Assembly: GCF_002575655.3 (NCBI RefSeq)
Contig: NC_053039.3
Location: forward strand, 220,801,622 to 220,865,621
Reading direction: 5' to 3'
DNA length: 64,000 nucleotides
DNA from: Aegilops tauschii subsp. strangulata
Lineage: Eukaryota; Streptophyta; Magnoliopsida; Poales; Poaceae
The notes beneath the pieces were generated by a model. The model did not search any database and was not told the origin of the DNA. It worked only from the letters and a program-made list of their open reading frames with translations. Below, in pieces: positions 53,641 through 64,000 of the stretch (position 1 is its first letter; every line of letters starts with the position of its first letter). The position numbers and the translations under genes were made by a program.

Positions 53641-55400
53641 GAACCTAAAATAAATGTTATTTGGTGTTTGCGTTGAGCATAATATGATTGGATCATGTTT
53701 ATTGCAATACAGTTATTCATTTAAGTCAAAGAATAATTGTTATTCTATTTACATGAATAAAACCTTATGTGGTCATACACCCAAGGTGAATGGTTTATTG
53801 AATCTCGATCGTAGTGATACACATATTCATAATATTGATACCAAAAGATGCAAAGTTGATAATGATAGTGCAGCATATTTGTGGCACTGCCGTTTAGGTC
53901 ATATTGGTGTAAAGCGCATAAAGAAACTCCATGGTGATGGGCTTTTGGAATCACTTGATTATGAATCACTTGATGCTTGCGAACCATTCCTCATGGGAAA
54001 GATGACTAAGACTCCGTTCTCCGGAACAATGGAGCGAGCAGCTGACTTATTGGAAATAATACATACTAATGTATGCGATCTGATGAGTGTTGAGGCTCGC
54101 GGCGGGTATCGTTATTTTCTGACCTTCGCAGATGATTTGAGCAGATATGGGTATATCTACTTGATGAAACATAAGTCTGAAACATTTGAAAAGTTCAAAG
54201 AATTTCAGAGTGAAGTGGAAAATCATCGTAACAAGAAAATAAAGTTTCTACGATCTGATCGCGGAGACAAATATTTGAGTTACGAGTTTGGTCTTCATTT
54301 GAGACGATGTGGAATAGTTTCGCAACTCATGCCACCTGGAACACCACAGCGTAATGGTGTGTCCGAACGTCATAACCGTACTTTATTGGATATGGTGCGA
54401 CCTATGATGTCTCTTACCGACTTATCACTATCGTTTTGGGGTTATGCATTAGAGACAGCTGCATTCACGTTAATAGGGCACCGTCTAAAAATCCGTTGAG
54501 ACGACACCGTATAAACTGTGGTTTAGCAAGAAACCTAAGTTGTTGTTTCTTAAAGTTTGGGGTTGCGACGCTTATGTGAAAAAGTTTCAACCTGATAAGC
54601 TCAAACCCAAATCGGAGAAGTGTGTCTTCATAGAATACCCAAAAGAAACTGTTGGCTACACCTTCTATCACAGATCCGAAGGCAAGATCTTTGCTGCTAA
54701 GATTGGATCCTTTTTAGAGAAGGAGTTTCTCTCGAAAGAAGTGAGTGGGAGGAAAGTAGAACTTGATGAGGTAATTTTACCTGCTCCCTTATTGGAAAGT
54801 AGTTCATCATAGAAATCAGTTCCAGTGATTCCTACACCAATTAGTGAGGAAGCTAATGATGATGATCATGAAAAGTTCTGATCAAGTTACTACCGAACCT
54901 CGTAGGTCAACCAGAGTAAGATCCGCACCAGAGTGGTATGGTAATCCTGTTCTGGAGGTCATGTTACTTGACCATGACGAACCTACGAACTATGAGGAAG
55001 CGATGATGAGCCCAGATTCCGCGAAATGGCTTGAGGCCATGAAATCTGAGATAGAATCCATGTATGAGAACAAAGTGTGGACTTTGGTGGACTTGCCTGA
55101 TGATCAGCAAGCCATTGAGAATAAATGGATCTTCAAGACGAAGACGGACGCTGATAGTAGTGTTACTATCTACAAAGCTCGAATTCTTGGAAAAAAAGTT
55201 TTCGACAAATTCAAGGTGTTGACTACGATGAGATATTCTCACTCGTAGTGATGCTTAAGTTTGTCCAAATCATGTTAGCAATTGCCACATTTTATGAAAT
55301 CTGGCAAATGGATGTCAAAACTGCATTCCTTAATGGATTTCTTAAAGAAGAGTTGTATATGATACAACAAGAAGGTTTTGTCAATCCTAAAGGTGCTAAC
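53641..55400 (+). pseudogene. pol: Integrase and partial reverse transcriptase relic of element B
   Basis: 53654-54499 carries the pre-integrase zinc motif (HCRLGHIGVKRIKKLHGDG), then DLLEIIHTNVCD, where the first catalytic Asp position reads Asn, then LRSDRGDKYLSYEF and PPGTPQRNGVSERHNRTLL. Further pieces lie at 54540-54812 and 54844-55248 (reverse transcriptase start: ENKWIFKTKTDAD). The last bases read QMDVKTAFLNGFLKEELYMI and stop at 55400. Confidence 0.85.
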
Positions 55401-57127
55401 TGTTGGGAATCGTAGCATAATTTTAAAATTTTCCTACGTTCACCAAGATGCATCTATGGAGTATACTAGCAACGAGGGGAAGGGAGTGCATCTACATACC
55501 CTTGTAGATCGCGAGCGGAAGCGTTCCAATGAACGTGGATGACGGAGTCGTACTCGCCGTGATCCAAATCACCGATGACCGAGTGCCGAACGGACGACAC
55601 CTCCGCATTCAACACACGTACGGTGCAGCGACGTCTCCTCCTTCTTGATCCAGCAAGGGGGAAGGAGAGGTTGATGGAGATCCAGCAGCACGACGGCGTG
55701 GTGGTGGATGTAGCGGTTCTCCTGCAGGGCTTCGCCGAGCTTCTGCGAGAGAGAGAGAGGTGTTGCAGGGGAGGAGGGAGGCGCCCAAGGCTGTAGATTG
55801 CTACCCTCCCTCCCCCCTTTATATAGGCCCCTGGGGGGGGGTGCGCCAGCCCTGGGAGATGGGATCTCCAAGGGGGGGGGGGCGGCGGCCAAGGGGGGAA
55901 GGGGTTGCCTTGCCCCCCAAGGCAAGGGGGAAGCTCCCCCCTAGGGTTCCCAACCCTAGGCGCATGGGGGGAGGCCCAAGGGGGGGGGGCGCCACAGCCC
56001 ACTAAGGGCTGGTTCCCTTCCACTTTCAGCCCACGGGGCCCTCCGGGATAGGTGGCCCCACCCGGTGGACCCCCGGGACCCTTCCGGTGGTCCCGGTACA
56101 ATACCGGTAACCCCCGAAACTTTCCCGGTGGCCGAAACTGGACTTCCTATATATAATTCTTCACCTCCGGACCATTCCGGAACCTCTCGTGACGTCCGGG
56201 ATCTCATCCGGGACTCCGAACAACTTTCGGGTTTCCGCATACATATATCTCTACAACCCTCTCGTCACCGGACCTTAAGTGTGTAGACCCTACGGGTTCG
56301 GGAGACATGCAGACATGACCGAGACGCCTCTCCGGTCAATAACCAACAGCGGGATCTGGATACCCATGTTGGCTCCCACATGTTCCACGATGATCTCATC
56401 AGATGAACCACGGTGTCGAGGATTCAATCAATCCGTATGCAATTCCCTTTGTCAATCGGTATGTTACTTGCCCGAGATTCGATCGTCGGTATCCCAATAC
56501 CTTGTTCAATCTCGTTACCGGCAAGTCTCTTTACTCGTACCGCAATGCATGATCCCGTGACTAACGCCTTAGTCACATTGAGCTCATTATGATGATGCAT
56601 TACCGAGTGGGCCCAGAGATACCTCTCCGTCACACGGAGTGACAAATCCCAGTCTCGATCCGTGCCAACCCAACAGACACTTTCGGAGATACCCGTAGTG
56701 CACCTTTATAGTCACCCAGTTACGTTGTGACGTTTGGCACACCCAAAGCACTCCTACGGTATCCGGGAGTTGCACGATCTCATGGTCTAAGGAAAAGATA
56801 CTTGACATTGGAAAAGCTCTAGCAAATGAAACTACACGATCTTTTATGCTATGCTTAGGATTGGGTCTTGTCCATCACATCATTCTCCTAATGATGTGAT
56901 CCCGTTATCAATGACATCCAATGTCCATAGTCAGGAAACCATGACTATCTGTTGATCAACGAGCTAGTCAACTAGAGGCTTACTAGGGACACGTTGTGGT
57001 CTATGTATTCACACATGTATTACGATTTCCGTACAATACAATTATAGCATGAATAATAGACAATTACCATGAACAAAGAAATATAATAATAACCATTTAT
57101 TATTGCCTCTAGGGCATATTTCCAACA
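55401..57127 (-). repeat. 3' LTR of element C
   Basis: TGTTGGGAATCGTAGC...TATTTCCAACA on the + strand is the reverse of an Angela LTR. G-rich runs (up to 12 G) near 55870-55990 are length-variable against the other copy. Confidence 0.92.
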
Positions 57128-57142
57128 GTCTCCCACTTGCAC
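57128..57142 (-). other. Polypurine tract of element C
   Basis: On the - strand GTGCAAGTGGGAGAC precedes the 3' LTR, identical to that of element A. Confidence 0.8.
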
Positions 57143-57159
57143 TAGAGTCAATAATCTAG

Positions 57160-58629
57160 TTACATTGTGATGAATCGAACACCCATTGCGTCCTGGTGTT
57201 GATCATGTTTTGCCCTAGGGAGAGGTTTAGTCAACGGATCTGCTACATTCAGGTCCGTATGTACTTTACAAATATCTATGTCTCCATTTTGAACACTTTC
57301 ACGAATGGAGTTGAAGCGACGCTTGATATGCCTGGTCTTCCTGTGAAACCTGGGCTCCTTCGCAAGGGCAATAGCTCCAGTGTTGTCACAGAAGAGAGTC
57401 ATCGGGCCCGACGCATTGGGAATCACCCCTAGGTCGGTAATGAACTCCTTCATCCAGACTGCTTCCTGTGCTGCCTCCGAGGCTGCCATGTATTCCGCTT
57501 CACATGTAGATCCCGCCACGACGCTTTGCTTGCAACTGCACCAGCTTACTGCTCCTCCATTCAAAATATACACGTATCCGGTCTGTGACTTCGAGTCATC
57601 CAGATCTGTGTCGAAGCTAGCGTCGACGTAACCCTTTACGACGAGCTCTTCGTCACCTCCATAAACGAGAAACATATCCTTAGTCCTCTTCAGGTACTTC
57701 AGGATATTCTTGACCGCCGTCCAGTGTTCCTTGCCGGGATTACTTTGGTACCTTCCTACCAAACTTACGGCAAGGTTTACATCAGGTCTGGTACACAGCA
57801 TGGCATACATAATAGACCCTATGGCCGAGGCATAGGGGATGACACTCATCTCTTCTATATCTTCTGCCGTGGTCGGGCATTGAGCCGTGCTCAACTGCAC
57901 ACCTTGCAATACAGGCAAGAACCCCTTCTTGGACTGATCCATATTGAACTTCTTCAATATCTTGTCAAGGTATGTACTCTGTGAAAGACCAATGAGGCGT
58001 CTTGATCTATCTCTATAGATCTTGATGCCTAATATATAAGCAGCTTCTCCAAGGTCCTTCATTGAAAAACACTTATTCAAATAGGCCTTTATACTCTCCA
58101 AGAATTCTATATCATTTCCCATCAATAGTATGTCATCCACATATAATATGAGAAATGCTACAGAGCTCCCACTCACTTTCTTGTAAACACAGGCTTCTCC
58201 ATAAGTCTGTGTGAACCCAAACGCTTTGATCATCTCATCAAAGCGAATGTTCCAACTCCGAGATGCTTGCACCAGCCCATAGATTGAGCGTTGGAGCTTG
58301 CATACTTTGTTAGCATTCTTAGGATCGACAAAACCTTTCGGCTGCATCATATACAACTCTTCCTTAAGGAAGCCGTTAAGGAATGCCGTTTTGACGTCCA
58401 TCTGCCATATCTCATAATCATAGTATGCGGCAATTGCTAACATGATTCGGACGGACTTCAGCTTCGCTACGGGTGAGAAAGTCTCATCGTAGTCAACCCC
58501 TTGAACTTGTTGATAACCCTTAGCGACAAGTCGAGCTTTGTAGATGGTCACATTACCATCTGCGTCCGTCTTCTTCTTAAAGATCCATTTATTTTCTATG
58601 GCTCGCCGATCATCGGGGAAGTCAGTCAA
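57160..58629 (-). CDS. pol: Reverse transcriptase and RNase H of element C, 489 residues
   Basis: The open frame contains YQQVQGVDYDETFSPVAKLK, QMDVKTAFLNGFLKEELYMM, the catalytic YVDD followed by ILLMGND (about residue 175) and SYL-type thumb sequence. The copia RNase H follows (GYVDASFDTDLDDSKSQTGY, CEAEYMAASEAAQEAVWMKE, LFCDNTGAIALAKEPRFHRK), ending MGVRFITM. All key residues appear present. It is separated from integrase by a TAA at 58645-58647, where A and B have a Glu codon. Confidence 0.93.
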   Translation of the reverse strand: MTDFPDDRRAIENKWIFKKKTDADGNVTIYKARLVAKGYQQVQGVDYDETFSPVAKLKSVRIMLAIAAYYDYEIWQMDVKTAFLNGFLKEELYMMQPKGFVDPKNANKVCKLQRSIYGLVQASRSWNIRFDEMIKAFGFTQTYGEACVYKKVSGSSVAFLILYVDDILLMGNDIEFLESIKAYLNKCFSMKDLGEAAYILGIKIYRDRSRRLIGLSQSTYLDKILKKFNMDQSKKGFLPVLQGVQLSTAQCPTTAEDIEEMSVIPYASAIGSIMYAMLCTRPDVNLAVSLVGRYQSNPGKEHWTAVKNILKYLKRTKDMFLVYGGDEELVVKGYVDASFDTDLDDSKSQTGYVYILNGGAVSWCSCKQSVVAGSTCEAEYMAASEAAQEAVWMKEFITDLGVIPNASGPMTLFCDNTGAIALAKEPRFHRKTRHIKRRFNSIRESVQNGDIDICKVHTDLNVADPLTKPLPRAKHDQHQDAMGVRFITM

Positions 58630-58644
58630 AGTCCATACTTTGTT

Positions 58645-60183
58645 TTAATACATGGATTCTATCTCGGATTTCATGGCTTCTAGCCATTTGTCGGAATCCG
58701 GGCCCGCCATCGCTTCTTCATAGTTCGAAGGTTCACCGTTGTCTAACAACATGATTTCCAGGACAGGGTTGCCGTACCACTCTGGTGCGGAACGTGTCCT
58801 TGTGGACCTACGAAGTTCAGTAACTTGATCCGAAGTTTCATGATCATCATCATTAACTTCTTCCCCAGTCGGTGTAGGCACCACAGGAACATTTTCCCGC
58901 GCTACGCTACTTTCCGGTTCGGAAGGGGTGACTATCACCTCATCAAGTTCCACTTTCCTCCCACTCAATTCTTTCGAGAGAAACTCCTTCTCTAGAAAGG
59001 ACCCGTTCTTGGCAACGAAGATCTTGCCTTCGGATCTGAGGTAGAAGGTGTACCCAATAGTTTCCTTAGGGTATCCTATGAAGACGCATTTTTCCGATTT
59101 GGGTTCGAGCTTTTCAGGTTGAAGTTTCTTGACATAAGCATCGCATCCCCAAACTTTTAGAAACGACAGCTTAGGTTTCTTCCCAAACCATAATTCATAC
59201 GGTGTCGTCTCAACGGATTTCGACGGAGCCCTATTTAAAGTGAATGCGGCAGTCTCTAAAGCATAGCCCCAAAATGAGAGCGGTAAATCGGTAAGAGACA
59301 TCATAGATCGGACCATATCCAATAGAGTGCAATTACGACGTTCGGACACACCATTTCTCTGAGGTGTTCCAGGCGGCGTGAGTTGTGAAACTATTCCACA
59401 TTTTCTTAAGTGTGTACCAAATTTGTGACTTAAATATTCTCCACCACGATCTGATCGTAAGAATTTTATTTTCCTGTCACGTTGATTCTCAACTTCACTC
59501 TGAAATTCCTTGAACTTTTCAAAGGTTTCAGACTTGTGTTTCATTAGGTAGACATACCCATATCTACTTAAATCATCAGTGAGAGTGAGAACATAACGAT
59601 ATCCTCCGCGAGCCTCAACACTCATTGGACCACACACATCGGTATGTATGATTTCCAATAAGATGGTTGCTCGCTCCATTGTTCCGGAGAACGGAGTCTT
59701 GGTCATCTTACCCATGAGGCATGGTTCGCACGTGTCAAATGATTCGTAATCAAGAGACTCCAAAAGTCCATCTGCATGGAGCTTCTTCATGCGCTTGACA
59801 CCAATGTGACCAAGGCGGCAGTGCCACAAGTATGTGGGACTATCGTTATCAACTTTACATCTTTTGGTATTCACACTATGAACATGTGTAACATCACGTT
59901 CGAGATTCATCAAAAATAAACCATTGACCAGCGGGGCATGACCATAAAACACATCTCTCAAATAAATAGAACAACCATTATTCTCAGATTTAAATGAGTA
60001 GCCATCTCGAATTAAACGAGATCCAGGTACAATGTTCATGCTCAAAGCTGGCACTAAATAAAAATTATTGAGGTTTAAAACTAATCCGTGGGTAGATGCA
60101 GAGGTAGCGTGCCAACGGCGATCACATCGACCTTGGAACCATTCCCGACGCGCATCGTCACCTCGTCCTTTGCCAGTCTCCAT
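58645..60183 (-). CDS. pol: Protease end, integrase and linker of element C, 512 residues
   Basis: After a frameshift in protease, the frame holds LVLNLNNFYLVPALSMNIVP, the HHCC zinc module (HCRLGHIGVKRMKKLHADGL, CEPCLMGKMTK) and the integrase core with Asp in IHTDVCGP, Asp in LTDDLSRYG / LRSDRGGEYL and Glu in PGTPQRNGVSERRN. A variable acidic linker leads to TRTRSAPEWYGNPVL and the reverse transcriptase entry. The frame closes at the TAA (58645). Domain order is integrase before RT, as in copia. Confidence 0.92.
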   Translation of the reverse strand: METGKGRGDDARREWFQGRCDRRWHATSASTHGLVLNLNNFYLVPALSMNIVPGSRLIRDGYSFKSENNGCSIYLRDVFYGHAPLVNGLFLMNLERDVTHVHSVNTKRCKVDNDSPTYLWHCRLGHIGVKRMKKLHADGLLESLDYESFDTCEPCLMGKMTKTPFSGTMERATILLEIIHTDVCGPMSVEARGGYRYVLTLTDDLSRYGYVYLMKHKSETFEKFKEFQSEVENQRDRKIKFLRSDRGGEYLSHKFGTHLRKCGIVSQLTPPGTPQRNGVSERRNCTLLDMVRSMMSLTDLPLSFWGYALETAAFTLNRAPSKSVETTPYELWFGKKPKLSFLKVWGCDAYVKKLQPEKLEPKSEKCVFIGYPKETIGYTFYLRSEGKIFVAKNGSFLEKEFLSKELSGRKVELDEVIVTPSEPESSVARENVPVVPTPTGEEVNDDDHETSDQVTELRRSTRTRSAPEWYGNPVLEIMLLDNGEPSNYEEAMAGPDSDKWLEAMKSEIESMY

Positions 60184-61139
60184 TTATTCCGTAGTTCCTG
60201 TTTTGAGTTACAAATATGAGCAACCGCACCGGTATCAAATACCCAGGAGCTACTACGAGTACTGGTAAGGTACACATCAATTACTTGTATATCACATATA
60301 CCTTGGGTGTTGCCGGCCTTCTTCTTGTCCGCTAAGTATTTGGGGCAGTTCCGCTTCCAGTGACCACTTCCCTTGCAATAAAAGCACTCAGTCTCGGGCT
60401 TGGGTCCATTCTTTGACTTCTTCCTAGTAACTGGTTTACCGGGCGCGGCAACTCCCTTGCCGTCCTTCTTGAAGTTCTTCTTACCCTTGCCCTTCTTGAA
60501 CTTAGTGGTTTTATTCACCATCAACACTTGATGTTCTTTTCTGATCTCCCCTTCCGCTGATTTCAGCATTGAATATACCTCGGGAATGGTCTTTTCCATC
60601 CCCTGCATATTGAAGTTCATCACAAAGCTCTTGTAGCTTGGTGGAAGCGACTAGAGGATTCTGTCAATGACCGCGTCATCCGGGAGATTAACTCCCAGCT
60701 GAGACAAGCGGTTATGCAACCCAGACATTCTGAGTATGTGCTCACTAACAGAACTGTTCTCCTCCATTTTACAGCTGAAGAACTTGTCGGAGACATCATA
60801 TCTCTCGACCCGGGCATGAGCTTGGAAAACTAGTTTCAGCTCCTCGAACATCTCGTATGCTCCATGTTTCTCAAAACGCTTTTGGAGACCCGGTTCTAAG
60901 CTGTAAAGCATGCCGCACTGAACGAGGGAGTAATCATCAGCACGTGATTGCCAAGCGTTCATAACGTCTTGGTTCTCTGGGATTGGTGCTTCACCTAGCG
61001 GTGCTTCTAAGACATAATCTTTCTTGGCTACTATGAGGATGATCCTTAGGTTCCGGACCCAGTCCGTATAGTTGCTGCCATCATCTTTCAGCTTGGTTTT
61101 CTCTAGGAACGCGTTGAAATTGAGGACAACGTTGGCCAT
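60081..61139 (-). pseudogene. gag: Gag and protease start of element C, two lesions
   Basis: The ATG at 61139 begins MANVVLNFNAFLEKTKLKDD. The frame is open to a TAG at 60651-60653, continues in the same frame (SLPPSYKSFVMNFNMQ..., zinc knuckle CFYCKGSGHWKRNC, protease WVFDTGAVAHI) and ends at 60081. There one G is missing relative to element A (CCACGGATTAG against CTACGGGATTAG), shifting into the integrase frame. Apart from these it is complete. Confidence 0.9.
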
Positions 61140-62437
61140 TAGATCTACAAGACATAGTGTAAAGATTTTAGACTAAGTTCATGATAATTAAGTTCATTTA
61201 ATCAAATTATTTAATGAACTCCCACTCAGATAGACATCCCTCTAGTCATCTAAGTGAAACATGATCCGAATTCGACTAGGCCGTGTCCGATCATCACGTG
61301 AGACGGACTAGTCAAGATCGGTGAACATCTCCATGTTGATCGTATCTTCTATACGACTCATGCTCGACCTTTCGGTCCTCCGTGTTCCGAGGCCATGTCT
61401 GTACATGCTAGGCTCGTCAAGTCAACCTAAGTGTATTGTGTGTGTTCCGAGGCCATGTCTGTACATGCTAGGCTCGTCAACACCCGTTGTATTCGAACGT
61501 TAGAATCTATCACACCCGATCATCACGTGGTGCTTCGAAACAACGAACCTTCGCAACGGTGCACAGTTAGGGTGAACACTTTCTTGAAATTATTATAAGG
61601 GATCATCTTACTTACTACCGTCGTTCTAAGCAAATAAGATGCAAAAACATGATAAACATCACATGCAATCAAATAGTGACATGATATGGCCAATATCATC
61701 ATGCTCCTTTGATCTCCATCTTCGGGGCACCATGATCATCTTCGTCACCGGCATGACACCATGATCTACATCATCATGATCTCCATCATTGTGTCTTCAT
61801 GAAGTCGTCACGCCAACGATTACTTCTACTTGTATGGCTAACGCGTTTAGCAACAAAGTAAAGTAAATTACATGGCGTTATTCAATGACACGCAGGTCAT
61901 GCAAAATAATAAAGACAACTCCTATGGCTCCTGCCGGTTGTCATACTCATCGACATGCAAGTCGTGATTCCTATTACAAGAATATGATCAATCTCATACA
62001 TCACATATATCATTCATCACATCTTCTGGCCATATCACATCACATAGCACTTGCTGCAAAAACAAGTTAGACGTCCTCTAATTGTTGTTGCAAGTTTTTA
62101 CGTGGTTTGTGGGTTTCTAGCAAGAACGTTTTCTTACCTACGTATGACCACAACGTGATTTGCCAATTTCTATTGACCCTTCATAAGGACCCTTTTCATC
62201 GAATCCGTTCCGACTAAAGTAGGAGAGACAGACACCCGCTAGCCACCTTATGCAACTAGTGCATGTCAGTCGGTGGAACCTGTCTCACGTAAGCGTACGT
62301 GTAAGGTCGGTCCGGGCCGCTTCATCCTACAATGCCGCCGAAACAAGAAACGACTAGTAGCGGCAAGAAGAATTGGCAAACTCAACGCCCACAACTGCTT
62401 TGTGTTCTACTCGTGCATAGTAACTACGCATAGGCCT
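61140..62437 (-). other. Untranslated leader of element C with a 60-bp period duplication
   Basis: Non-coding leader matching those of A and B. A 39-bp phrase starting GTGTTCCGAGGCCATGTCTG occurs at 61382-61420 and again at 61442-61480, exactly 60 bases apart; I did not find it doubled in the other two leaders. Confidence 0.8.
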
Positions 62438-62452
62438 GGCTCATGATGCCAC
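62438..62452 (-). promoter_or_regulatory. Primer-binding site of element C
   Basis: On the - strand GTGGCATCATGAGCC lies directly inside the 5' LTR. It is intact in position, unlike in element A, where this site is deleted. Confidence 0.75.
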
Positions 62453-64000
62453 TGTTGGGAATCGTAGCATAATTTTAAAATTTTCCTACGTTCACCAAGA
62501 TGCATCTATGGAGTATACTAGCAACGAGGGGAAGGGAGTGCATCTACATACCCTTGTAGATCGCGAGCGGAAGCGTTCCAATGAACGTGGATGACGGAGT
62601 CGTACTCGCCGTGATCCAAATCACCGATGACCGAGTGCCGAACGGATGGCACCTCCGCGTTCAACACACGTACGGTGCAGCGATGTCTCCTCCTTCTTGA
62701 TCCAGCAAGGGGGAAGGAGAGGTTGATGGAGATCCAGCAGCACGACGGCGTGGTGGTGGATGTAGCGGTTCTCCTGCAGGGCTTCGCCGAGCTTCTGCGA
62801 GAGAGAGAGAGGTGTTGCAGGGGAGGAGGGAGGCGCCCAAGGCTGTAGATTGCTGCCCTCCCTCCCCCCCTTTATATAGGCCCCTGGGGGGGTGCGCCAG
62901 CCCTGGGAGATGGGATCTCCAAGGGGGGGGGCGGCCAAGGGGGGAAGGGGTTGCCTTGCCCCCCAAGGCAAGGGGGAAGCTCCCCCTAGGGTTCCCAACC
63001 CTAGGCGCATGGGGGGAGGCCCAAGGGGGGGCGCCCCAGCCCACTAAGGGCTGGTTCCCTTCCACTTTCAGCCCACGGGGCCCTCCGGGATAGGTGGCCC
63101 CACCCGGTGGACCCCCGGGACCCTTCCGGTGGTCCCAGTACCGGTAACCCCCGAAACTTTCCCGGTGGCCGAAACTGGACTTCCTATATATAATTCTTCA
63201 CCTCCGGACCATTCCGGAACCTCTCGTGACGTCCGGGATCTCATCCGGGACTCCGAACAACTTTCGGGTTTCCGCATACATATATCTCTGCAACCCTAGC
63301 GTCACCGGACCTTAAGTGTGTAGACCCTACGGGTTCGGGAGACATGCAGACATGACCGAGACGCCTCTCCGGTCAATAACCAACAGCGGGATCTGGATAC
63401 CCATGTTGTCTCCCACATGTTCCACGATGATCTCATCGGATGAACCACGGTGTCGAGGATTCAGTCAATCCGTATGCAATTCCCTTTGTCAATCGGTATG
63501 TTACTTGCCCGAGATTCGATCGTCGGTATCCCAATACCTTGTTCAATCTCGTTACCGGCAAGTCTCTTTACTCGTACCGCAATGCATGATCCCGTGACTA
63601 ACGCCTTAGTCACATTGAGCTCATTATGATGATGCATTACTGAGTGGGCCCAGAGATACCTCTCCGTCACACGGAGTGACAAATCCCAGTCTCGATCCGT
63701 GCCAACCCAACAGACACTTTCGGAGATACCCGTAGTGCACCTTTATAGTCACCCAGTTACGTTGTGACGTTTGGCACACCCAAAGCACTCCTATGGTATC
63801 CGGGAGTTGCACGATCTCATGGTCTAAGGAAAAGATACTTGACATTGGAAAAGCTCTAGCAAATGAAACTACACGATCTTTTATGCTATGCTTAGGATTG
63901 GGTCTTGTCCATCACATCATTCTCCTAATGATGTGATCCCGTTATCAATGACATCCAATGTCCATAGTCAGGAAACCATGACTATCTGTTGATCAACGAG
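62453..64000 (-). repeat. 5' LTR of element C, truncated by the window edge
   Basis: Near-identical to the 3' LTR. The TATA box TATATAAA is read on the - strand at 62871-62878, in a C/G-rich context. About 180 bp of the LTR is expected beyond position 64000. Confidence 0.92.

Larger units (their letters stand above)
49614..55400 (+). mobile_element. Angela/WIS-type copia element B, truncated by element C
   Basis: It starts TGAAGGAAATATGCCCTAGA and carries an LTR, primer-binding site, leader, degenerate gag, protease, integrase and the first part of reverse transcriptase. It stops at 55400, where element C begins. Coding is heavily damaged. The LTR sequence differs clearly from those of A and C, so B belongs to a related but distinct subfamily. 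Its right half is presumably beyond the window. Confidence 0.88.
55401..64000 (-). mobile_element. Young Angela-type copia element C, runs off the window
   Basis: The reverse-oriented element has its 3' LTR at 55401-57127, coding region 57160-61139 and 5' LTR from 62453 onward (about 1,548 of ~1,727 bp visible). The internal part is 5,325 bp, so the full length would be about 8.8 kb. I count about 15 substitutions between the two LTRs over ~1.54 kb (about 1%), the lowest of the window. Only three lesions break the reading frames. The left flank ends CTAAC (55396-55400); the matching duplication lies outside. Confidence 0.92.

Overview
This is nuclear DNA of a grass of the wheat tribe (Triticeae: wheat, goatgrass, rye or barley type). 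The evidence is three copia elements whose long terminal repeats (LTRs) have the Angela/BARE/WIS signature (start TGTTGGAAATATGCCCTAGA or TGAAGGAAATATGCC, end CCCCAACA or CCCAACA), a Tat-type gypsy element, Stowaway miniature transposons, a Helitron and GC-rich grass genes. About 80% of the window is transposable elements, many nested. The genus cannot be settled from the sequence alone.

Layout. 1-860 is a dispersed repeat; an inverted copy lies at 27185-28345. Between them is a multi-exon gene-like sequence of unknown function (exons 1795-2376 and 24887-27184). It was split inside an exon by a + strand Angela-type element (A, 2377-24881). A is itself interrupted in reverse transcriptase by a complete 13.7-kb gypsy element on the - strand (8170-21909, target duplication TTAAT). 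The gypsy element has gag, protease, reverse transcriptase, two RNase H domains and integrase on the - strand, and an extra antisense gene on the + strand (9726-13384). 28346-30379 is decayed LTR-type DNA.

32015-34534 is an intact-looking ten-exon gene for a TFIIS-N/MED26-like transcription factor. A Helitron with a canonical 3' hairpin (35057-40321) sits in a LINE RNase H relic; it carries miniature transposons and a captured exon of a BRAP2-like zf-UBP gene. A second LINE relic (40600-43140) and a short LINE tail with a 21-23 bp target duplication (43928-44206) follow. A broken repeat-coding locus on the - strand is at 44481-45690.

46349-48337 is an intact single-exon EXO70 exocyst gene, probably the EXO70C type. 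After it comes a second nest: copia element D (49181-49613), interrupted by Angela/WIS-type element B (49614-55400), interrupted by a young Angela-type element C on the - strand (55401 past the window end).

Only the MED26-like and EXO70 genes look like functional host genes. By-eye LTR comparison gives relative ages: A about 4% divergence, gypsy about 3.5%, C about 1%, which agrees with the nesting order. No wholly new system is claimed. The most interesting items are the antisense gene of the gypsy element, the frame-exact Angela insertion into an old gene, the Helitron exon capture, and a shared in-frame TAG in gag of elements B and C.
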